Of a stretch of DNA of 64,000 nt, positions 1-16,800 are shown piece by piece. The translations under genes and the position numbers were made by a program. Within the stretch, counting starts at the first letter, position 1. Each line of letters begins with the position of its first letter. This DNA comes from Paralichthys olivaceus (taxonomy: Eukaryota; Chordata; Actinopteri; Pleuronectiformes; Paralichthyidae). The notes beneath the pieces were generated by a model. That model did not search any database. It had not been told where the DNA came from and was given only the letters and a program-made list of their open reading frames with translations. The stretch covers positions 14,737,501 to 14,801,500 of the forward strand of contig NC_091099.1 of NCBI RefSeq assembly GCF_024713975.1, written 5' to 3'.

Positions 1-4131
<4,131 letters not shown>

Positions 4132-5660
4132 GAGCAGCCCCTGTCCCATCCACTGACTTAAATACAAACCACATAGGCAAACTCAAGTATCCTTCAGTGA
4201 TGGTAAAGAAAGAGACGCCATTCGTCAAGTATCTCACCTCCCTTGTCGAGAACTTTTCACCGCACATGTAATGCATAGCACTTTCCTTAGAACCATGTAG
4301 TGTTCCCATTTGAGTCTAAGACATTGTTTTGTTTCCATGTGTTCAACAAGCAACCAGGGTATTTGCCGTAGGATTCAAAAGAATACCTTAATTTTACTCA
4401 TCATTCATTCAGACATGTCTGTGCTTGGTTCATTTTTTATACAGGGGATTGAAATGTCATCATCTACACATTTCATTTTTGACTATGAATTAGCTAAAAA
4501 ATATGAACAAGCTGCCATCACTGGTGTCAGAACCACTTTTGTTAACACGGAATCAGGAGGATTATTTATCAAAATGCTTTAACTTGAAAAATGTCATTCT
4601 GTTTAGTGATTAAATGGAATATATTGAATTAATATTTTAAGTACAAGGTACTTTGCCCATATTGATTTATCTGTATTAATGAAAACATTAATTATTGGAA
4701 TGATAATTTAATTGGTATTTTATCTATTTTTAACAAAATATAGACATTAGCACCATTGTTTCTTGATGAGAACCCTTGTATGAAAACTATTTTGCTCAGT
4801 GAAAGAGACATTTTATAAGTTATTTTTGCATATTGTCCTGCATGGGAATATATTTTTATTATTGCCTCGATATAATTGTACATAGATATTTATAGCTTGT
4901 GATTTCTTGTAGTCATGCGTTGCTTGAAACTGTGGACCTGACTGACCTCTGGCATGAGTAGATTCACAAATACGAGACTTTTGAATGACTCGAAAACTTG
5001 TCCGCCTTTAACGCAGGCTTTTCTAACATAGGATTACTGTACCAGCTCTAACTGTTGTTTCATAATGACACACAGTAAGAGTGATCATAGTGGACTGAAT
5101 GCATTTAAGTGTGACTTCAGTGTGAACAGTACTTAGTAGCATGAACCGTGGCTGTGGTTCATCCACGCTGGTTTTTTAACCATCTGTTAGCCAGTAGTAC
5201 ACTATGCTCCTTGTGGGTAAATGATGCACTTCAAGTTTAATGTGTTGATCAGTGTAAAGCTTTAGTTTTAGTGGTAATTTGACTTGTCCAGTAAATACTG
5301 TATATTACATGTACATTGCTACCATATAAGGCATGTGTAATATGCTCGCTGTCACTGTCTATGACGCCACCAGGTTAACCCTGCATTAACTTTGCATAAG
5401 ACTGAGACACCGTGTTATCCATTTAAAACGTTACATGGTGCTAAACTGAAATACTGTGTACTGCAGTGCATTTTGTAGTTGCTAGATCTGTATCAGTACT
5501 TGTGTTCCTTGATGTTTGCAGTTGGTGGTTTTCTGTTCGAAGTCTTATGTACATGTTTATTTCATGTAGTCTAATATTTGTTGTCAAATGACCATTGTTT
5601 TGTTATCTGTGAAAATTTATTAAACTGCAACTGGGTAAAAAGAATATAATTAAAAGCAAA
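4132..5660 (+). other. smad3: smad3 3' UTR with candidate poly(A) signals
   Basis: After the TAG at 4129-4131 comes about 1.5 kb of AT-rich sequence without coding features. Variant poly(A) signals ATTAAA occur at 5619-5624 and 5649-5654, and either could end the transcript. SMAD3 messages have long 3' UTRs in other vertebrates. The exact cleavage site is an inference. Confidence 0.5.
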
Positions 5661-6751
5661 TGGCTTGTTAATTCATGGTGACTGGAAAAATGAAATCCAC
5701 ACATTAATTCAAATCCAATATTACTTAGTGTAATAATTGCTACCATTGGAAAAACTAAGATTCAGCCTAAAGGTTTCTGGAGGTCATCTTGTTGGACAGA
5801 ACATTGTGAGGTATTAATCATTTTTGATTCTCCCGGTAGTCACACCTTGCAACATAGATATGTTTGTTCGGCATATTTACCTTTTCCAATGGTGTTTTCA
5901 TTGATCGCTCACTACTAATGAATGGATTACCACGTAACCTTGTGGAAAGATACTTCATGGGTCAGGAGAGAATCCTTTAAGTTTTGGTGCAGATCCAGAT
6001 CAGGGGGTGTATCCAGGATTTTCTTTTTTTTTTCCACTTTTAAACCGCAAGATAGGGCGTTTAACATTTTCATTGAGTGTGTGTAATTTGGTGTAAATCC
6101 AGAGAATTTAAATGTGGTTTCATAAGGGAACTGACAGGCCTTTGCAGAGGTATGTGCTCTACTGAGTGCCATTGTAGTTCTTTGTAAGACTGACTTGAGC
6201 TGTATGTACTTTTGTAGTACGCCAGATTTGTCTTCACAATAAATAAGCCACACTCCCACTAAAGAGCAGAAAAACTTAAAATCACAAGTCTTTATGTTGA
6301 GTCAACAGAATGTGCATTACTACTCTTCTAAGGCACATTATGTCACTTAAAAATACATGTGACAACTGCACCCAAAGAACACATACATAAATCAAAGCCC
6401 ACATACTTTAATTTCCTGTTTTTTGTTTTTCATATGTAACACCATCATGTGTTCACGTTGAACTCAGGGCTTAAAATATAGTGACAGGACCCAGGAAATA
6501 GGACTGAGGGTCGTAGCCAGTCACTGGCTCTCTCCCCTATTATCAATTTCCATCTGCTTCTCACTTTTACACCAGTACTGAAATCATTTCCTTTTGAGTA
6601 ATCAAACGTTTCTAAACATGACTATGCCTACAGTACCATCTGTAAGCATCCCCACTTTCCAAGTGCAAGAAGCAGGTGAAAGGACGCTGGATCATGAGGG
6701 AATCCCAGGAAAGGAGGAGGATCAGGAGTTTAGTCTCAGGAAGCCTTTTTT
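5661..6751. other. convergent intergenic region with aagab 3' UTR
   Basis: smad3 (forward) and aagab (reverse) converge here. The right-hand part, read on the reverse strand, is the aagab 3' UTR. A reverse-strand ATTAAA (TTTAAT near 6407) is one possible poly(A) signal, without strong support. The left half is largely filled by a dispersed repeat. No gene is seen. Confidence 0.45.
5930..6245 (-). repeat. dispersed teleost repeat, copy 1 (reverse orientation)
   Basis: Read on the reverse strand this matches segments near 34195-34450 and 40850-41190. Shared blocks are a 'ggatctgcaccaaaa'-like stretch followed by a 'cccatccctccaccaag'-like stretch. This family is common in fish genomes as I remember it; I do not name its class. 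The match between copies is by eye. Confidence 0.55.
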
Positions 6752-9700
6752 TTAGCTTTCCTCTCCCGATGACAATCCATCTATTTCATCTACATCACCA
6801 CCGATGGCCGTCCAAAACGCTTTTGCTACCTGGGAATGAAAGTTAGTGTAATATTAATGATTTGCATTACCATGTTTGCTTAAACCATTTGATTGAGTCG
6901 ATTAAGGACGACAGAAATGTTGCTAAGTTGGAAATGTTTAAAAATTGAATGAGTGAACAGCTGATTAGGGTCTACTATAGGTTAAAAAAATAATCAGCAT
7001 TTGAATGTAGCGTTATTCTTGCAATATACTGCTGAACACATATACTAGTTAATTAGCAGTTTGTAATACACTGTTCCAAACAATTATACGATGTCTTGTG
7101 GGGAGCACAGCGTCTCTTACCTTCTCTGCATGAACCTTCCTCTGCTCATGAGGTAATGAAGAAGCTTTATCTGTAGGTTGAAAATCACAGGCATCAACTG
7201 TGCGAACATTGGACCTCAATAACAGCTATATACAACAATAACAGCTATATACAAACTTTTTGTTTGTGCGTTTTAAAAGGAAAAACACAGTCTGTGAATA
7301 GTTTCTTAACAATGTTGAGTGTATGTTTTTTATTCTTCCGTTACCTTTCATCTCTTTTAATTTGGTAAAGAGACGTTCAAAGTTATCCACATCTGCATCT
7401 CCAGATGTCAGATTAGCGAGTTCCTGAATGTCCAAATCAGTCATTGCGTCTGAGAAAATCAACAATTTCACATTTAAAGATATATATCGCCAATTATCAA
7501 GATATTCATATTTTAAAAAAACATTAAAATGAACGTGACAGCAGGATTAACCAAAGTTTGAGGGATGAGAACTACTAAATGTTAATAACAGATTCCATCC
7601 AGAGCTGTTCACTTACCAACTACTGACTGCTCTTGTGTGTCTGTGCTCCTCTCCTCTGTATGGTGGGCCTCAGTAACTAGTGTGCCCTCTTCTGGCAAGC
7701 TGGAGGACTGTCACAGATAAGAGGTTAGCATGCCTGCTTGAAAACTGACAGATTTAAAAACTCACTTTAAATGGATGAATGAATGTATTGATGTAACAAG
7801 AGAGTGAGGACACATTAAAGAAGATTACAAAGTAATCAAAATAAATGAAAATGGTTAAAGAAAAATCTCCTCACTGCTGTATCTTGGCAGTTGCGTGGGT
7901 TGTTGTGTCTGGAGGCCACCAAACTGCTCATCAGACCAAACCCCTGATTGTGCTCTGTTAGACAGAGAGATAAATGCGATACAAAAAGGATACACAGTCA
8001 ATTTGAATAGTGAGTGAAAATGAGTTGATTGACAAAAGAGATTCTGTATTTTGTGTCCAAACCCAAATTGAGCCCGACTTTTTCCAATGTTACAGGCAAG
8101 TGGAGTATAAAAATGTCAAGTAGATAGCCCAGGTAACATGTCCGAGCCCAACTCTCATTCAAAATTTTATTTATGAACCCGATCCAAGCCCGTCAGGACC
8201 CATCAGGATCCGACAGGCTCAGGTTGCTTAGCCACACACCACTGGGGACTTAATCTCACCATCTTTCATCTCCATACTGGACCACACGTTTGCATTGAGA
8301 GCTTGAACAATTCTCTTTACTCCAGTTGATTCTGGGAAGTCATCTGATGAAAGAAACAAAGACTGTGTAAATGTCAGCATCCAAAAAGTAGTAAACCACG
8401 AAGAATGAAAACATGTCTGCAGTGTCTTTAGTGGTTTTCAGACATGCACTGAACTCCGGAGATCCTCAGGCATTCTCTGAAGGGGCTGCATGTGTGAACG
8501 CAAATATTCCGATAAGAGCATCCAGACTTTCTGCTGACTTTCTCCGGCCAGCTCCCTAGTGAGAGGTCAGCAGAAAGTCTGCAGGATTCACCACGAGCAT
8601 GTGGGGTTGTTAATGACACATGAGGTTCAAGTCCAGCATGGACCATAAGCATGGAAGGTGGACTGGTAGCTGGAGAGGTGCCAGTTCACCTCCTGGGCAC
8701 TGCTGAGGTGCCCTTGAGCAAGGCACCGTACCCCCCAATTGCTCATAGGGCGCTTTTCCTGGGGGCTGCCCATCACTCTACCATCTCTCTCCAAAAATGT
8801 GCATGTCTTTGAGCCCTGTGTGTGTGGGATTGTGGGTTAATGCATGTATAAAAAAATGAAAACATGAGTGTAAAAAGAATTTCCCCTTGTGGGATCAATA
8901 AAGGAAGTTTAAGTTTAAGTTAAGTTTAAGTTAAAAAAACAAAAAGGAAACTAATATCTCTGCATGAAAAGCGGTGCCACACACGTAGAAGACCCCAACA
9001 AGGATGTCAAGAGAGTTTCAGGTGATATGGGCGGACACCACAGAATTCTTATGCTGCTTCCTGCCTTTGCCTGCTGCACCACCCGCTGTCTGAATCCACC
9101 AGAGGATTTGCTGCTGCTGTGAACGTGTCTGAGCGGAGAATCTCCTTGTGTGTGGTTCATGTGTGAAAGACAACCTCCGGAGAAATTCCAGATCCAATCC
9201 TCCGGAGGTCATTTCTGAAAATAGCGATTGTGATTTGTGCTCACCATCCTCATCGGGCAGCTCCTGTGGATTGAGCTCCACCAGCTCAAAGGCATGAGCT
9301 AAACACCACTGCTGTGCTTCATGTCTGGTGACCCCTGGAATATGAATAGAATTTTAAATGCCATCCAACAACCTGAAAATGTGCATTCTGGTTCCTTTCT
9401 GCAAACATAAGTCACCACAAAGTGCTGCAGAACTTACCTGTTTCACAAACTCTGTCACACACCAGGATGAGCACCTCTGGAGCAAGATCCTCCACCACTG
9501 ATATCCAGGGATGGAGTTTTTCCAAACCATCCTTCTGCAAACACAATGCAGGCACAATACACAATCAGTTGATATACTTGCTAGATTTCAAAAACTATGT
9601 TTAGGTCACATACCGCTGTACTGTCAAAATAAGCGATGAACGCCTGGGTGGACTGGGCGATCTCTGACGACATCTGGAAAGTGCTTGGCACGACACATAG

Positions 9701-10191
9701 CCTGACGTCTGCTGTGTAATATTTGTTGTTGATTTCCCACGGATACCAGGTCACTGCTTCCTCTCGCTTGATCGGCTCGGGTAAAGTCTTCGTGCTGAGG
9801 ATCTCTGAGGAAAATACACATTTGTTCTATCAAATCACACAAAACAACACGAGACGCTGGGTTTGGCTGCGCTGCTAAACATGCTAGCTGTAAAAACAAG
9901 ATTTACTAAACCTCGTTTAGCATCGCCACTTGTACGACAGCAGCACAAGAGTAACTGACTTGAGTTACTGACCTGTCAACCCCAAACAAATGAGTTAATC
10001 ACCTGTACTACTGGTGTCATGCAAGCTATGAGAGTTAGCTTTGTTTGACGTTAGCCTCTTGGACCAAATCATACACGCTAACCTTTGCTGAACTTACGTT
10101 TTATCAGCTCCTCCTCTTTAGACTCACTGCCACAGCTGGTGATGAGTACGCAAGGAATGGTCATCTCTGTGGTTTCTTCCGTGTCAGACAT
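6752..10191 (-). CDS. aagab: AAGAB, alpha- and gamma-adaptin-binding protein p34
   Basis: Complete on the reverse strand in ten coding exons: 10098-10191, 9614-9804, 9438-9534, 9245-9334, 8260-8343, 7875-7954, 7617-7707, 7345-7449, 7121-7170 and 6752-6829. The total is 960 nt and 319 aa, close to human p34 (315 aa). All splice sites are GT/AG and phases agree. Residues 1-185 form the pseudo-GTPase-like N-terminal half: [10 protein letters not shown] near the start, [40 protein letters not shown], and [20 protein letters not shown]. The C-terminal third carries the conserved [27 protein letters not shown] and [22 protein letters not shown] blocks. From family knowledge, p34 is a cytosolic chaperone that stabilises AP-1 gamma and AP-2 alpha adaptins with their sigma subunits during adaptor assembly; human haploinsufficiency causes punctate palmoplantar keratoderma. 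The middle (about 185-245) is poorly conserved. The gene is head to head with iqch, with ATGs 630 bp apart. Confidence 0.95.
7217..7254. repeat. perfect 19-bp tandem duplication
   Basis: CAATAACAGCTATATACAA occurs twice back to back (7217-7235 and 7236-7254) inside the aagab intron between exons 8 and 9. It looks like a recent replication-slippage duplication. Confidence 0.85.
8428..9232. mobile_element. non-autonomous DNA-transposon-like element filling aagab intron 4
   Basis: The left end (about 8433-8460) reads TTTTCAGACATG...ACTCCGGA. The right end (about 9201-9222) read in reverse gives TTTTCAGAAATGACCTCCGGA, so the ends form imperfect terminal inverted repeats. The element occupies nearly all of the 901-bp intron between aagab exons 4 and 5, and its right end stops about 15 bp from the exon 4 splice donor. 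No transposase frame is present. A SINE/LINE-tail-like segment appears inserted within it. I could not define a target-site duplication. The class (hAT-like or other) is not determined. Confidence 0.5.
8645..8930 (+). mobile_element. nested SINE or LINE 3'-tail repeat
   Basis: The segment 'gctggagaggtgccagttcacctcctgggcactgctgaggtgcccttgagcaaggcaccg' (described by position, 8669-8728) is a high-copy sequence in fish genomes as I recall it. It ends in a tail like those of L2/CR1-clade elements: 'gggatcaataaagg' at 8891-8904, followed by a short AAGTTT-type tandem tail to about 8932. It lies inside the larger inverted-repeat element, implying a later insertion. Confidence 0.55.
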
Positions 10192-10285
10192 TTTAAAAAG
10201 ATATTTGAAGACGAGCTTCCCCAGATGTTAGCTTAGCGCTATGTTAGCTTAACTTTGACAACCTTTCAACTCTGACTGAGCCGGT

Positions 10286-10296
10286 CACTTCCGGTG
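10286..10296 (-). promoter_or_regulatory. ETS/GABPA-type site upstream of aagab
   Basis: On the reverse strand this reads CACCGGAAGTG, a full match to the ACCGGAAGTG core bound by GABPA and other ETS factors. It lies about 95-105 bp upstream of the aagab ATG. Such sites are typical of TATA-less housekeeping promoters, which fits aagab. Binding is inferred from the motif only. Confidence 0.5.
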
Positions 10297-10676
10297 CAGC
10301 GTTTCGCTAAAGATCACTGATCTATTTTAAAAACTATTTAAAAAACACTTTTCAATTGAGCCGATTCCTCCTTTAAACATATGTATATTTTAGTCAATAC
10401 GTGTAATTTGTGTTCATGGCGAGTTTGAAGTTGACGCTGTGTGCTTACGGGTAGGGTGTTGGCAGAAAGTGATTCCTGAGTTTGGTCTTTCAGGCAGAGC
10501 AGTATGTCTTCATAAAGCTCCATTAAATAAATAATACATGTTTATGTTGATGAAGGAGGAGAATGAAAATATAGTCATGACCTATGTTTAATCAGCCAAT
10601 TATAGCGACTTTTAACGGAGGTGTTTTTGCCTGACAGTCTGTACTTGGGCTCAAAAAAAGCACCACCTCACCTCTC

Positions 10677-10690
10677 GTTGTCATGACTAC
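10677..10690 (+). promoter_or_regulatory. X-box-like (RFX) motif upstream of iqch
   Basis: GTTGTCATGACTAC resembles the RFX-factor X-box consensus GTTNCCATGGNAAC, with mismatches that keep the imperfect inverted-repeat form. It lies about 130 bp before the iqch ATG. RFX factors drive many ciliary and sperm-flagellum genes, which would suit a spermatogenesis gene. A 14-bp motif with mismatches can arise by chance. Confidence 0.3.
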
Positions 10691-10717
10691 GTGTACTGTT
10701 TCAATGAGCAGCTAGAG

Positions 10718-10769
10718 AAAGAGTTTGATCCATAGACTGAATTTAAAGAGTTTGATCCATAGACTGAAT
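10718..10769. repeat. 25-bp perfect tandem duplication before iqch
   Basis: The 25-bp unit starting AAAGAGTTTGATCC occurs at 10718-10742 and again at 10745-10769 (period 27 bp), with no mismatch. It ends 51 bp before the iqch ATG, so it probably lies in the 5' UTR or core promoter. Confidence 0.85.
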
Positions 10770-10820
10770 ATTAAGAGGTTTGGTAGCAATAGTTTTAAGT
10801 TTAACCCAATATGCGAAAAT

Positions 10821-13800
10821 ATGTCTCTTAAAAATGAAGATAAGTTGGGAGCAGTTTTGCTTCAGGTAAGGTTTCTAGTTTAGTTCAGCAAACAATTCTA
10901 ACTTCCTCAGAGAATTTTGTTTTGCAGTTAGCTTGATTTAATGTTGGCTAATCCGACCACAGTGCTTTGTTATTCAAATGTGTGCATGCTATTGTGTGTT
11001 AATATTTCTCTTTATGCTTAACCAATTGACAGATGTGTAGCTAAACTTCCAATAAGCATGAGTAAGCCTTCAGCTAAAGGTTAAAATTATAGTGGTACAC
11101 ATCACAGAACTGTACGTTGCAGGTTCAACATGATTTGAGACACCTGAGATGTGATCTAGAGAGAATCAGTCTCAGTGAGAGAACAACAACACTGGATGTT
11201 CAAGCCCTGGACAACGCCATTCGCAAGACAGAGAACAGCATCCAGGTGATGATGGTTCATTCAGACTAAGCACTGATAACAGTGGAATGTGAAAGACATC
11301 AGGCAAACATGACTGATCATCTCTATGTTCTTCAATTGTAAAAAGAAACATACAGAAGATTATCTGAAAACAGTGACTGAGCAGCTGCTGGTTCTTCCAA
11401 CCATTGAAGACATACACAAAAAGACTGTGCAGATTCCCAAATGGTAAGTTATTGTATTTTTACAAAATCACTGCCACCAGTGGGGAACATCTTCTTAAGC
11501 AGGTTGAAGTTTGAAGATATACTTGAAGAAATATTCGTGCACCTGGTGATGGATGTGTTGATCCTGAAAGCAAGACTTTGCACAGGAAACCTGATCTGGA
11601 CAGTTTCCCAGACATGCGTCCACAAAGGGAAGACCTGCCAGGAGCTTCACAGAGGGAAAAGGTAGATTACTATTCACAATTAAATACTCAATACTTAAAT
11701 ATAATATTGTGTAAAAGTGAACAATATGTCGTAGACATCCATCTATTGTGTAGTATAACATATTAAAATAAAAATATAGAGCAGCACAGGAAAAAAATAG
11801 AAAGCACACTGACACTTCTACTTCTCAGAAATACTCAGTTTTCAGTTTATTATAAGTACGCATGGCTAAAACTACTTAGTCTACATTACAGCAGTCCCAC
11901 AATAAATCCTATCTTCATGATAGTTATGTTCATTTTATATTGAAACTGTTTCAGAGACGATTTGATTTTACCTGTCATTTTGAAAGCTGGGGTTTGTTGT
12001 GCTGTTGAATCATATTGTTATATGGGCAGGTCTTTCTATTGTTTTGCCCATATCATTTATATTTATATATAGCTAAATGGAAGTAATATCTCTGTACAGT
12101 GCAGTACAGTACAACACCACCACAAACTACATCCCCCAAATGACCAAACAGTTGAATCAGTAACCCTCTAACACAGTTTCAATTTTAAGTGATCATTATA
12201 ACCTAATGGATAAGAATGAGCTTCCAGCTGACTGAATTTAAACATTTAAATATCAAATATTGCTGATTCTACAGTGTGACTTACTATTATTATAAAGGTT
12301 TTGAAAGTTATCCTCTACCTGTCTCATCCAGCACAAGTCAACGTCATCCATGCGTTTGCTTTGCAATCCTGCTCACCCAAACAACAGAGCTATTATGTAC
12401 CAGAAAAGTGGGATATCACTTCCGGATGTCCACAAGAGGAGCACAAGTGTGGTAAGTAATATCACTTTAGGTTAATTTAGTTTTAATCATATATAGGATG
12501 CATTTTTATACTTTCTATAGAAATAACACATTACAGAAAGCTTTGTTAAGTATTGTATGTATCTTTAAACTGTATGTTTAAAATCCCAATTTCCAAAATA
12601 CAGAATAGTTTTTGCCATCTGTATCATGATACTACTGCCACACTTACTTTGCTTGAAATATTGTCTTTGAATAAGGTCAGTGTGTGATCTGTTGTTCTCA
12701 TTGTGACTTGCTTTGTCCTCCAGGTGGGTTTAAAACGTAGGTCTGCACTGGAGCAATTTACGCTATATGTACAATTGAGGCGATAGCGTCACTATCATTA
12801 CATATTATTTGCTGTTGATGGCTGTTAATTTAGAGGAAAATGTAAACTTCTTATTTGTGGAGGACACAGGCTACATCTGGTATATTGGCCCTCTTATTTA
12901 TGGAGCAGATATTCTCATCATACTTCATGTTTATCGCTAATGAAAGACACCAGTCAGTGCAAAAAAGCTTTTTTTTGTGCGGTGAGAAATAGACTCCTGT
13001 TGTATTTGTTGATATTAATTGTAAAATACAACACATACATCAGGAAAGACTTGATTAGGAAGTATGACAAGAGGTTCTGCTACAGTTAAGATGGATTTGA
13101 TATCATTGTTATTTTCCTTGATACTGTCACCTTCAATCCCCAGAATAGGGTTCATACTGGAGTGAAGAATGATGGCACAGGTTTGCATTAAAAGATTCCT
13201 CAAGTCTCCTGCTCAGGGGGACAGTGACATAAAGGTCACTTGCATTAGTGTTGACAGCCAACACTTGTCACAGAAAACAAATTAATCTTTGCAAAGGTCG
13301 GCATTAGTTTTAGATATATTTTACACACTTTCCTCTCCAATCTGTTTTTGGGAATCTATACCTGACATGAGAAATAGAGGCCAAGACTGTCACTCTGATA
13401 TAGGAGAGGTAGAAGAACTGGCTGCAGAAAGCGGAAAGCAGCAGATTGCAGCACATCAGCATTCTTCTAAAGAAACAGGCGCCTGATTGCTGTGCTATGG
13501 GCTACTGGTTTACAGCTGTCTCAGGACAGAAGTGGGTACCTGGTCCAGCATGCCAATAAGACAGCCGTAGCTTCCCCAACTGCTAACCACTGGCTCTCTG
13601 CCTGCTGCCTCCTCCTGCATCTGAGGCCAGCTATTCTCTAATCCACACCCATGCCAGGAAATTAGCTTTTGCATTTTAGCAATTTTACAAAAGGTGCCAC
13701 CTTTTCCCAACCCCATCTGAAACAGATGTGTGCCTTTGAGGGGAGATTTTCCCAGCACCTGGCTACTACCTGTGGTCTGTCAAAGAGCTCAGTGGTCTGA

Positions 13801-16800
13801 GGAGAACGAAGGAGAGGACATAAGGTGACAAGTCTGGAGGATCAGTAGCTCAAACTTTGTGTTTTATGAGTAATGAGTTATCTTAAATTAGGACATTACA
13901 TCTATCTTTAATTTTAAAATTCTGATACAGTAGAATACATTAAATGTTTTAGCTACCAACAGAACTTCTCTGAGTTAAGATCATTTTTTATTTACATTTG
14001 TTGGTAATGTTTTCGTAATCATGTGTCAGGTCTGTCCTTCATCCCCTTTTTGCTACATTCTTTTTCTTGTGCTGCTAAACTGGCATGAGATTGATGAAAG
14101 TTACTCTCTATACAAAAGTAACAGCACATTAAATTGAAACATCTTCAAGCTCCAATCTTCAAATTGTTGCATTTACTTTGATGAAGTGAAGGGCAGGTTT
14201 CTTTAACTTTTCAGGGACGAACCTGAATCTGGTAGCATTTCTTTGACTTAATTGACATTGGATGGAAAATCCCTGAGATTATAAACATGTTTGGTTCAGG
14301 TAAAACCTCCCAGAATGATCTCCGGCCCTGCAGGGAGATTAAAACCACGGACAAGGGACCATCACAACCTGGCTGTACCTGAAGAAGCCACAGGGGCACG
14401 TAAGCAGACATTTCACCTTCTCATCACCAGTCCCTCACCTCATGCTGACTGGATGTTCATACTCATTTTGTGTCTTGTACTTTTTTTAATCTTTCTCAGC
14501 CAAACTCAACCTTTTCATAAACAAGGACACATATTTTGAAAATTGCTTTTTTTACATTTATATTTTCTTCAGTGCCAGATACAATTTTGCTTCGTACATT
14601 GATCCAGCACAAGGCTGCTTCTCTTCACCCTAGAGAGGATTTATATTCTTGTACGATAGGTCAGTGCATTCTAAAGACTTTATAATTTACCTGTTAAATC
14701 TCCCAATTGTTTGTGTTTATAAAATTAGGATAAATTATCCCAAATGTTTTGTATTGGTTCATGTTTAATGCTTTGATAAGCAGGAAGAAAAGCTCTGTCT
14801 TACAAAAAACATTGGTCCTGCCAGTGTGTCATCCTCACATCCAATATTATTGCTACAACAATAACAGTTATGCACTTGCCCCTGTTTTGCCTGTTTTTGT
14901 TTTCTTTCATTGTTTTGATTGTCTTTAGGTTTTAAACCCTTAGTTGTAGCAATGGCCTTGACCTCTTTATTTAAACTGATATTAAATTTTTTATTCAGTT
15001 CAATTGAGCTTGTCCGTTTTTGACTTTAGGTCTGATGGGCGCAAAGTCTCGGTGTCATAAGCAGCTGAAATGGGAAAAATTACCTGGATACACCTGCGAA
15101 AAATCAATCAAATGCACACCATTCTGGACCACCAAGACACCACCTCCCTCCACATCCTCAAAGAGCATAGAGCACGAGAGTGTGATGCAAGCCACCATCA
15201 ATATTATCAGTAAGAATCATCAGGTATGAATAATATTTAAATTCTTTTAAATAACTGTATTTAAAGTCTAGGTTGCCTCTCACTACTTTTACTGTGTTCT
15301 GCAGAATTTACCTGTGCCAGTTCCTGTAAATATCAACAAATACCCCTTCACCATCACAAAGGGAAGGATTGATCCATTGGCAGCAGATTTCTGTCTCTTC
15401 AGGCAGAGCTTTAGCTTGTGTTGGAGTAGTGTGGTTTTTGCTCTGGAGGCTCTGGAGAAGCTGCTCAGGGATTTTGCTGTGCCTGTGGCCAAAGTGAGTG
15501 GGGAGCGACTAGTGGAGTTTTCCCATGGTTGGGACAGTGGTTGGAGAACAGCTCCTCCAGTGATTGGCCTCGTCTCAGTGCTTGAAAACTGGGAGGAGGT
15601 GTTGGGTCTGGTATTACGCCCAGGTCAGCGCTTCAAGGGAGAAGGAGGCATCGAGGCGGCTGCCATCCACATCCAGTCCTGCTGGAGGCGCTGTGTGGCC
15701 CGGACAGCCTACCTGCGCCACTGCCGCCGCAAGTGGGCGGCGGGCACCATCTCCACCTCATGGTTGATGCGCTCTCAGAGGCGGAGTGTCAGGAAGGCCC
15801 TGCAGGCGCGACGCCTAAGACAGCTGGAGAATTATCGCAGCAGAGCGCAGGTGATGTTGCTTTTATCCTAATGCCTTTATTCTCTCTATCTCTCCATTAC
15901 TTAATATTGCTCTCTCACCTTTTCTTCGTGGTATCTTAAATTAAATTAGAAAGAAAAATCAGAAATTTCAATGCAAATGATGAAGTTATTAACATAATGT
16001 TTAAATGTTATATTCTGCTTGTGTGATTAAAGATTTATATATAAAAAAATAAAAAACTTTCACTGTTTTTATAATTCAGGGCAAAAACATACATTTTACA
16101 TTTCATCTTGTTGGTATGAAGTTCTGTTTCCTATTATATTACAAACTCGAGTAATTTGATGAGGGCGAATCAAAATCTGTGTTTTGAGCAAAATCCTTTT
16201 AAGTACTATAAGAGTCTTTACTCTGAGGACATTGGATGAAGGACAAGACCAAAATAAAGACAGAAAGGAGGGAATGTCATGTCCATATGCTTACAGTGTT
16301 ATTCATCATTGTCATTTTATGAAGTACTTCCAGTTTGAGATTAATAGAGATACAAAAAAAGACATAACATTCAGCCAGGTAAATGAAAAACCTTTCTATA
16401 AAAAAAAAAAGCAAAAGGGAACAACAGCAAGAAACAGTGAGGCCCACAAGCAGGACATGAACAGAGACAAGTGAGACAGACGAGCAGTAGAGAACAGCAG
16501 AAAGATGGAGAGAGACGGATGAATAAAGTAACACTGCAGCCACGCTGAAAACAAAAGAAGACAAATGTAGAAACATTTATTATGAGGGCGTTAGATCAAA
16601 GACAAAAAAGTTCCCAATCTATCCCAATGGCCTATTAAAATATAATAGCAGCAGCTAAATATATAATGACATCCAATAAATATTATAGCTAGTTTAAATA
16701 ATTAAAGTTGTTGTGTTGTGGTGACAGTAGGTTTTAATATGAAAACTGTAAAGGGAAAGTCTTGTGTGTTTTCTTTTTCTTGTCACTTCAGCTCATGAAA

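Larger units (their letters stand above)
10192..10820. promoter_or_regulatory. bidirectional promoter between aagab and iqch
   Basis: The start codons of aagab (reverse, 10191) and iqch (forward, 10821) lie 630 bp apart head to head, so both promoters must lie in or near this stretch unless untranslated exons exist elsewhere. No TATA box is obvious on either side at a sensible distance. It holds an ETS-type site next to aagab, an X-box-like site nearer iqch and a tandem duplication, each listed separately. Confidence 0.6.

Noticed and set aside
8951..9281. Reverse-strand frames overlapping aagab exon 4 and the intron
   Set aside because: The real exon 4 is 9245-9334. The remainder is read-through into the transposon-like intron.
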